In this document: piece by piece, positions 58,949 to 64,000 of the stretch
Layout: each line of letters opens with the position of its first letter
How positions within the stretch are numbered: the stretch's first letter is position 1
Assembly: GCA_039545355.1 (NCBI GenBank)
Contig: BCJJ01000031.1
Coordinates: 182,861 to 246,860, forward strand
Direction: 5' to 3'
Origin: Trichosporon coremiiforme
Taxonomy: Eukaryota; Basidiomycota; Tremellomycetes; Trichosporonales; Trichosporonaceae
Length of the DNA: 64,000 nucleotides
Position numbers and translations under genes: made by a program
Notes under the pieces: model-generated
Databases searched by the model: none
Told to the model about the DNA's origin: nothing
The model's input: only the letters and a program-made list of their open reading frames with translations

Positions 58949-59552
58949 AGTAATAGACTGCATAGAAGCATGTATCAGTATTGGGCACCGTGACCTCGAA
59001 GCGAGCACCGTGATGGCGAAGGACTTGACAATGAGGCGGCGTTAACGGCTGGATGTACTTGTTCGGGTACAGAATGTGCTCTCGCTACGGGCCTGCGTCG
59101 GATACAGGTCGCATTGCCAGAATATTCATTGAGCTCATGCGATCTGCAGTTCTTGGATCGTTGCTTCCCGATTTTTGACCTGCACCCCACAGATGCAGGT
59201 AACTGTAGTGGCAGCAGAACCACCAAGCAAGACTCCAAGACCGACGTACTCAGCGAGGACATGCCAACCGCCAATCTAAAACGTTGGGGACGCAAGTTTC
59301 CCGCAAACAATCAGGAGTCCGCAGCCCAAAACAACAGAACGCACGACACGGCGATTGCATCACCGGTCAGAGACTTCGTCGACGACAACTGCGTGCGCCA
59401 GTCTGTTCAGAAAGAAATCAGGCGCCGCAACCCTGCCACCCAGCCGGATTCGCCACCCGGAAGCAAATTTCACGCGTCGTCCACACAATCGAGACGCGTC
59501 CGAGTTCATGACCGCACTCAAACCGTCGTTTGTTTTCGTGAAATCGGCCACC
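58949..59552. other. Spacer between permease and MCM10
   Basis: The MCM10 frame is open upstream of the chosen start to about 59355, including an ATG at 59508, but nothing before 59553 resembles Mcm10. The stretch otherwise holds the permease 3' region and the MCM10 promoter. Confidence 0.5.
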
Positions 59553-61675
59553 ATGGCCGACCTCGACACGTCCGACCTCGATGCGCAGATAGCTAAACTC
59601 CAAGAAGAGCGTGCCAAGCGCATGGCGAAGGCCGAGGCGGAGCAGCGGCGTGCCGAAGCGTCCGCGGCCACGGTGTTGATTGGTGCGACGCCGACGAAAG
59701 GTGAGCTCGCTTTATCTCGTTAGCAGCTGACAGCAGACAAGGAGAAGTCCCGTATGCCGCTGCCGGAGAAGCCGAAGCAGCCTGTATTCGTCCCGCGATC
59801 AACAGTTCCGAAGACAGAACCCGTCGACCTCCTGCAAGCACCTAAGAAGTCGACAGTGCTGGAGCGACTCGCCGCACGCAAGGCTATGTCCGACAAGCTT
59901 CCCTCGCTCCCCACCGCGGAGCGCAGCACCTCCTTCAAGGATCGGGTACCGTCACGGGAAGGCTCCAGGTCAGCTACCCCGGTGGGCGCACCGCCCAATT
60001 CCAGGAGCCCGACCGGTGACGACCTAGAAATTGTGCGCACCGGAAATGAGCGTGCCGAGGATCTCACGCTTGACCACGAACTGGAACTCGGACCCCGTGA
60101 GTTCGGAAAGGACCCCGAGGGCGAGGAAGTCTGGCGCGCCCTCGAGCCCAACTCTGGTATTCGACTGTCAAAGCGAGTTCTTCCGCACGAGGACGTCCAG
60201 GACCTGATCCGCGGCCGATACTTCATGCGCCCTCCTAAGGTCTACTCTGTCGCACGCCTGTCACGAGACGGTGCGACGTACGACATTCCAGTCGAAGGAG
60301 ACTGGGTCACCATTGCCGTTGTCGCTGAGCGCGGCGACATTCGCGTCAGCGGAACCCGCAACGCCAGGAGCGATGACGAGGACGACGATGACGACGACGG
60401 TTGCGACGGAGACAGCCGAGGACCACAGGACCGGAAGGGGAAGAAGCAAGGCAAGCAGGGACAGGGGGGCAAGAAGAAGAAGCCCCGCAAGTACATCAAC
60501 CTGAAGCTCGTCGCCCTTCCTCCCCGCAACAAGACCCTCGGGGCCACTACGATTTCCGGCGATGCGCACCTGCAGCTACTGCTCTTCGAATCCGACAGCA
60601 TCGTCAACGGAACGGACGACGAGGGCAACGAGACGAGAAGCTATCGGGGAGGCTCCGGTGGTGCTTACGAGAGATGGTGCAATCTCGGTGTTGGAAGCGT
60701 AATCGCGCTTCTGAACCCCCGAGTCCTGCGTCCGCTCAAAGCCGGCGGCTCCCCCCACCCGCTGACCCTGCCTCTAGCGCTGAATCCCGCCTCTGCCGAC
60801 TGCATCAGCCACATTGGGCAAGCGATGGACATGGGCCGCTGCACTGCGAACCAGAGGGACGGGTCGCGGTGCCGTACGTGGGTCGACACGCGCATCGCGC
60901 AGGTGTGCGAGTACCACGTTCATGCCGCGGTGAAGCGGGGCAGGAGCGGACGCGGCGCGCTAGCGGGCGCCACCTCGTCGTTCGAGCTCATGGACCGACC
61001 GATGATGGGCCGCCGCGGCGGATTCGGCAACGGCAATCTGGACAAGTACGACCCGTCTCGCAAAACGGGACTGCTGCCGAGGGAGGGCGCGCGAGCTGCC
61101 CCCCGCGGAGCAGACAACGGCGGCGGTGGCGCAACGTACATTGTCGGCAGCGGTATAGCCCGTATCGGAAAGTCGGACGGTGCCCTGGCCCCTTTCGGCG
61201 ACCCCGACCTTGTGAACAAGCTCGGCCGCAACACGGCCATGAAGCGCAAGCGCAAGATGGAGGAGGCCGAGGCTGAGGCTGCTCTGACACGCATGTTCGA
61301 GAAGAACGGCGACGGCACCAGCACAGGCGCCAAGTACCTGCAAGCGCTGGGCAAGGCGCGGTCGACCGAGAAGGAGCCCGGGTGGGAGGAGAAGAGCAAG
61401 CGTGTGTACTCTGCGCAGGCCATCAAGAACATTGGCTTCGACCCGACCGGACGAAGGAATGAAAACGCTGAAAAGAGGGTAAGTTAAGAGGCTTCAGTAG
61501 TTGAGCTGACCAGCAGCTCGCATCGCTTGCATCTCTCCGTGGTGCCGCGAACCCGAAGCTCGGACGCGGTCCTGGGCCGAAGAAGCTGTCCAGTGTCGTG
61601 GTACCTCCCCAGGCGCAGACCGCGCCGAAAGTACCCAGGCAAAGCGAGGAGGAGGACATGATAGACCTAGACTAA
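59553..61675 (+). CDS. MCM10: DNA replication factor Mcm10
   Basis: Three exons (59553-59700, 59737-61478, 61517-61675) give 682 residues. Mcm10 activates the CMG helicase and supports DNA polymerase alpha at origins. A short N-terminal coiled coil (DAQIAKLQEERAKRM) is followed by a disordered linker. The OB fold begins around RVLPHEDVQDLIRGRYFM. The zinc finger MGRCTANQRDGSRCR...CEYHVH (about 417-445) has three Cys and a His and is the family's mark. An acidic run (DDEDDDDDDG, about 262) followed by a Lys-rich run (KKQGKQGQGGKKKK) interrupts the OB fold, which is unusual. The C-terminal part includes KNIGFDPTGRR. The start ATG at 59553 has a perfect CCACCATGG context, so the frame's upstream ATG at 59508 was not used. 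Confidence 0.92.
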
Positions 61676-62021
61676 CTCGTGTATGTATTCTTGATGTTGT
61701 ATGTTACATATCAGGTCGTAGCAGATGTGCACGCGACTCTGGACCGGCTATGTCGATCAGCGATGCCAACTGACCGGGCGGGCGATCAAGAGGCCGAGCC
61801 GAGCCACCGAATTTCGTCAACAGCCTGCGACCTCCACACTAGCGCCTTCCTCGCAACTCCTCATTACTCTTCCGCCCCCACCTCTACAACTCTCGTCTCT
61901 TACTTCGTCCCGAGCTAGGGGGCAACTGTCATCCACGCCGCAGCCGACCCATCTCCCGCGCGCCCAACAGACCGGCTACGACCCAGTGCACTGCACCGAC
62001 AGTGTACCCCACTCTCCCACC
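61676..62021. other. Spacer between MCM10 and the Siw14-like gene
   Basis: These 346 bases hold the MCM10 3' region and the promoter/leader of the next gene (CT-rich 61850-62018). No exon was supported. Confidence 0.5.
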
Positions 62022-63333
62022 ATGACAACCCTTCCTCCCTCTCTCCGGCCAACGGCCGTCGCTTCTCTGACACCGCCACCTGTCCTGGTTCCTCCTATCA
62101 ACTTTGCTCTCGTGGCTCCCGGAGTGTACCGATCTGGGCATCCCAACCGAAGAAACTTTGGGTTCCTGCAGCGGCTCGGCCTGAAGACGGTGCTGTGAGT
62201 AATGTTTCGTGTCTCAGGATGGCAGCCCTAGAGCGCCGCTTGGCGCTGCGGCGCAGTCACGTTGACGGTGAGGGCGGCGGCGACTCGTCGGAGTCGTCGG
62301 GGAAGCATGCGGAGCATGCGGCGTCGTTGTGTGTGCCCGTCCGACAGGTTGAGCAGGCTCTAGCGAGGCGCACGTTGGTTTCACGGGCGTTGGCCGCCGG
62401 TGGAGGGTTTGTCGGCAATTCAAGCGACGTCATCTGTTCTGCTCTGATCAGCCGGCGGTCGTGCTCTCGTCAAGATCTGCCTTACCAGAATCAATAAATC
62501 AATGCGGCAGCGAACAATACGGCCTGTCGGTCGTCGCCGCACTGCAGACTCTGATGGCTGAGACAGAGGCATTCACGGGTCGGAACCGGTCGATGCCATT
62601 GTGCTGGATCACCACTCTCGGAAGACCCTTCATTGCCCATGTGCAACTGTCGCTGATCCCTTTTTGCAGCTATGTGGCGAGGTCCGACGAGTATCGGCCA
62701 GATGGCGCAGACTTCGTCTCACAGCATAACCTTAACTTCCACCACATCGACCTGTCCGACGACGAGGAGCTGTTCACGCCCTCAGGGAAGAGGAGGATGT
62801 ACGAGGCGCTCCAGATTGTGCTCGACACACGCAACTATCCGATTCTCGTTCATGACGACACCGGCAAAGCGGCCGTCACGTTACTCTGTGCCCTGGTTCG
62901 CTGCTATCAAAACTGGGCGCTGACGGCCGTGTTCCGGGAAGGCGACATGTTCGCCGGCGCCGGTGGAAGCGACGATTCTGGACTAGGGAATGCAGGCAAG
63001 GAGGTGAGTCACAGAGGACCCCCACAAAGGAGGGCCGTGCCGTACACTGCGGAATCCCGGCATCGACAGGCAACGCTTAGTGCGCCTGGGCAATTCATGC
63101 TTAGTATGTTCACACCATCTCCGGAGCATCGGCAGCCATGTAGCTTTGGAGGCGTGTAGGCGCAACATGCTGCCGGTTGGGACGCGTCGACGCGTGCCGG
63201 GCATTGCAAGGCAGATCTCTTTTTTCAAGCCTCCCAAGCCCAATGCGCTGACCGAATCCAGTTCATCGCGACCTTTGAACCGAGGAGTGTGCCTTTAGAT
63301 CCAGAGTATCTCCCAGCTTGGGCAGAGATGTGA
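62022..63333 (+). CDS. Siw14/Oca-family tyrosine phosphatase-like protein, catalytically dead
   Basis: Three exons (62022-62194, 62670-63003, 63262-63333) give 192 residues. The fold matches plant and fungal Siw14/Oca atypical dual-specificity phosphatases: NFALVAPGVYRSGHP, NFGFLQRLGLKTVL, then the region around YPILVH and CYQNWALTAVF. In active members the loop after ILxH is HCxxGxxR, with a catalytic Cys and Arg. Here it reads HDDTGKAAVT, so Cys is Asp and Arg is Ala. The protein therefore cannot form the phospho-cysteine intermediate and is probably a pseudophosphatase, as proposed for some yeast Oca proteins, which work in complexes. The final exon (FIATFEPRSVP onward) matches the family C-terminus. 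Introns of 475 and 258 nt are unusually long for this window. Confidence 0.85.
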
Positions 63334-64000
63334 ACGAGGGAAGAAGGTTCAAGTCTCGAGAGAGCGCGGAAGGTACACTCAATGTGGTGGGCAAGAGATC
63401 CAAGCGCTCCAGGCACGGGGAACCCCCAGCGACCGTCATCACGGCGTGTAAACCTTGTTGCAGCCCCAGACCACGACCGAGCTTGGCCCAGCTTGGCACG
63501 GACACGATTGTTGTTTCTGGCTCGTCGGTGTTGCAGTTCTGCCGGTGTCTGCCGGTTCTTGCACAATATCTCCGCGTCACCCGTTCTCGCGCCTCGCGTG
63601 TGCAATCTTGCATTCTACCAGGGCGTCTGCTGTACTTTCCAAGTCCGGACGGTATTCATTCATTTTGGTAGCGCCACAGGGCTCGCGAGGTACAGGCGTC
63701 GTCGGTGTCGGTAGTCAATTGCCACGTTTTGCAGCGCGTAAGGCAGCAGCGGGTCGAGATTGGATGAGTGGGCTTTCCGGTCAACCGGGCGAGGGGTGAT
63801 AGGAGGAAAGCCAGCAAGGGTTGAATACGGGCGCTCCGGGTGGTCCGGTGGTGCAGCGTTATGCATCGCGTTACACTTCCCATTCACACTTGACCAGGGA
63901 GCGGTGGGGGGGGGGGGGGGGGGGGGGGCGACTGGGCAAACCCGAACCGCCGACCTGGGACCGACCTGGAGCACGCGCCAGAGTTGTCGTCTCCTGGCCG
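63334..64000. other. Right-end flank without a recognised gene
   Basis: After the stop of the Siw14-like gene no frame was recognised. It includes a 23-base G run and ends at the window edge, so a gene beginning further right could have its 5' end here. Confidence 0.45.
63906..63928 (+). repeat. Poly-G run of 23 bases
   Basis: Twenty-three consecutive G occur on the plus strand. Such a run folds as a G-quadruplex in vitro and is often miscounted by sequencing, so its length is uncertain. Confidence 0.9.

Overview
This window is nuclear DNA from a fungus, most likely a basidiomycete yeast of the Tremellomycetes; the compact GC-rich genes fit Trichosporonales (Trichosporon, Cutaneotrichosporon and relatives), although the genus cannot be fixed from sequence alone. 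The evidence is many short spliceosomal introns (mostly 34-90 nt). Their donors are GTGAGT or GTAAGT, and a CTGAC or CTAAC branch site sits almost against the CAG acceptor. The eukaryotic gene set (eIF3f, Mcm10, Cog7, Laa1/HEATR5, Tah18, an Adp1-type ABC protein) agrees. No bacterial operons, CRISPR arrays or phage genes are present. I built the gene models by hand from reading frame, splice signals and family motifs, and I checked that exon phases close for each multi-exon gene.

Layout. Positions 1-17 kb are strikingly gene-poor: the only convincing gene is a Ran1/Sks1-like protein kinase (3.1-4.5 kb), followed by about 12 kb with nothing recognisable. From 17 kb on the DNA is ordinary gene-dense fungal sequence. 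ARMT1-type phosphatase (minus) and Tah18 (plus) are divergent. A long HSL-like alpha/beta hydrolase follows, then a 2.4 kb spacer, a secreted CFEM/GPI protein and a 2.8 kb spacer. The giant HEAT-repeat gene LAA1 is next, then a small conserved protein divergent from eIF3f. eIF3f converges on an XLF/Nej1-like end-joining factor, which is divergent from COG7. An Adp1-like ABC protein converges on an F-box-like gene, which is divergent from an MFS transporter. A lysine-rich nuclear-type protein converges on an intronless GH99-like glycoside hydrolase. The last part holds an intron-containing tRNA-Lys(CUU), an amino-acid permease, MCM10 and a Siw14/Oca-type protein whose phosphatase active site is destroyed. 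The window ends with a 23-base G run.

The genes are housekeeping genes of different pathways: translation, DNA replication and repair, cytosolic Fe-S assembly, Golgi and endosome traffic, metabolite repair and membrane transport. No functional cluster is evident. The most interesting items are the gene desert, the divergent XLF candidate, the dead phosphatase, the run of introns after the stop codon of the lysine-rich gene, and the intronless glycoside hydrolase.
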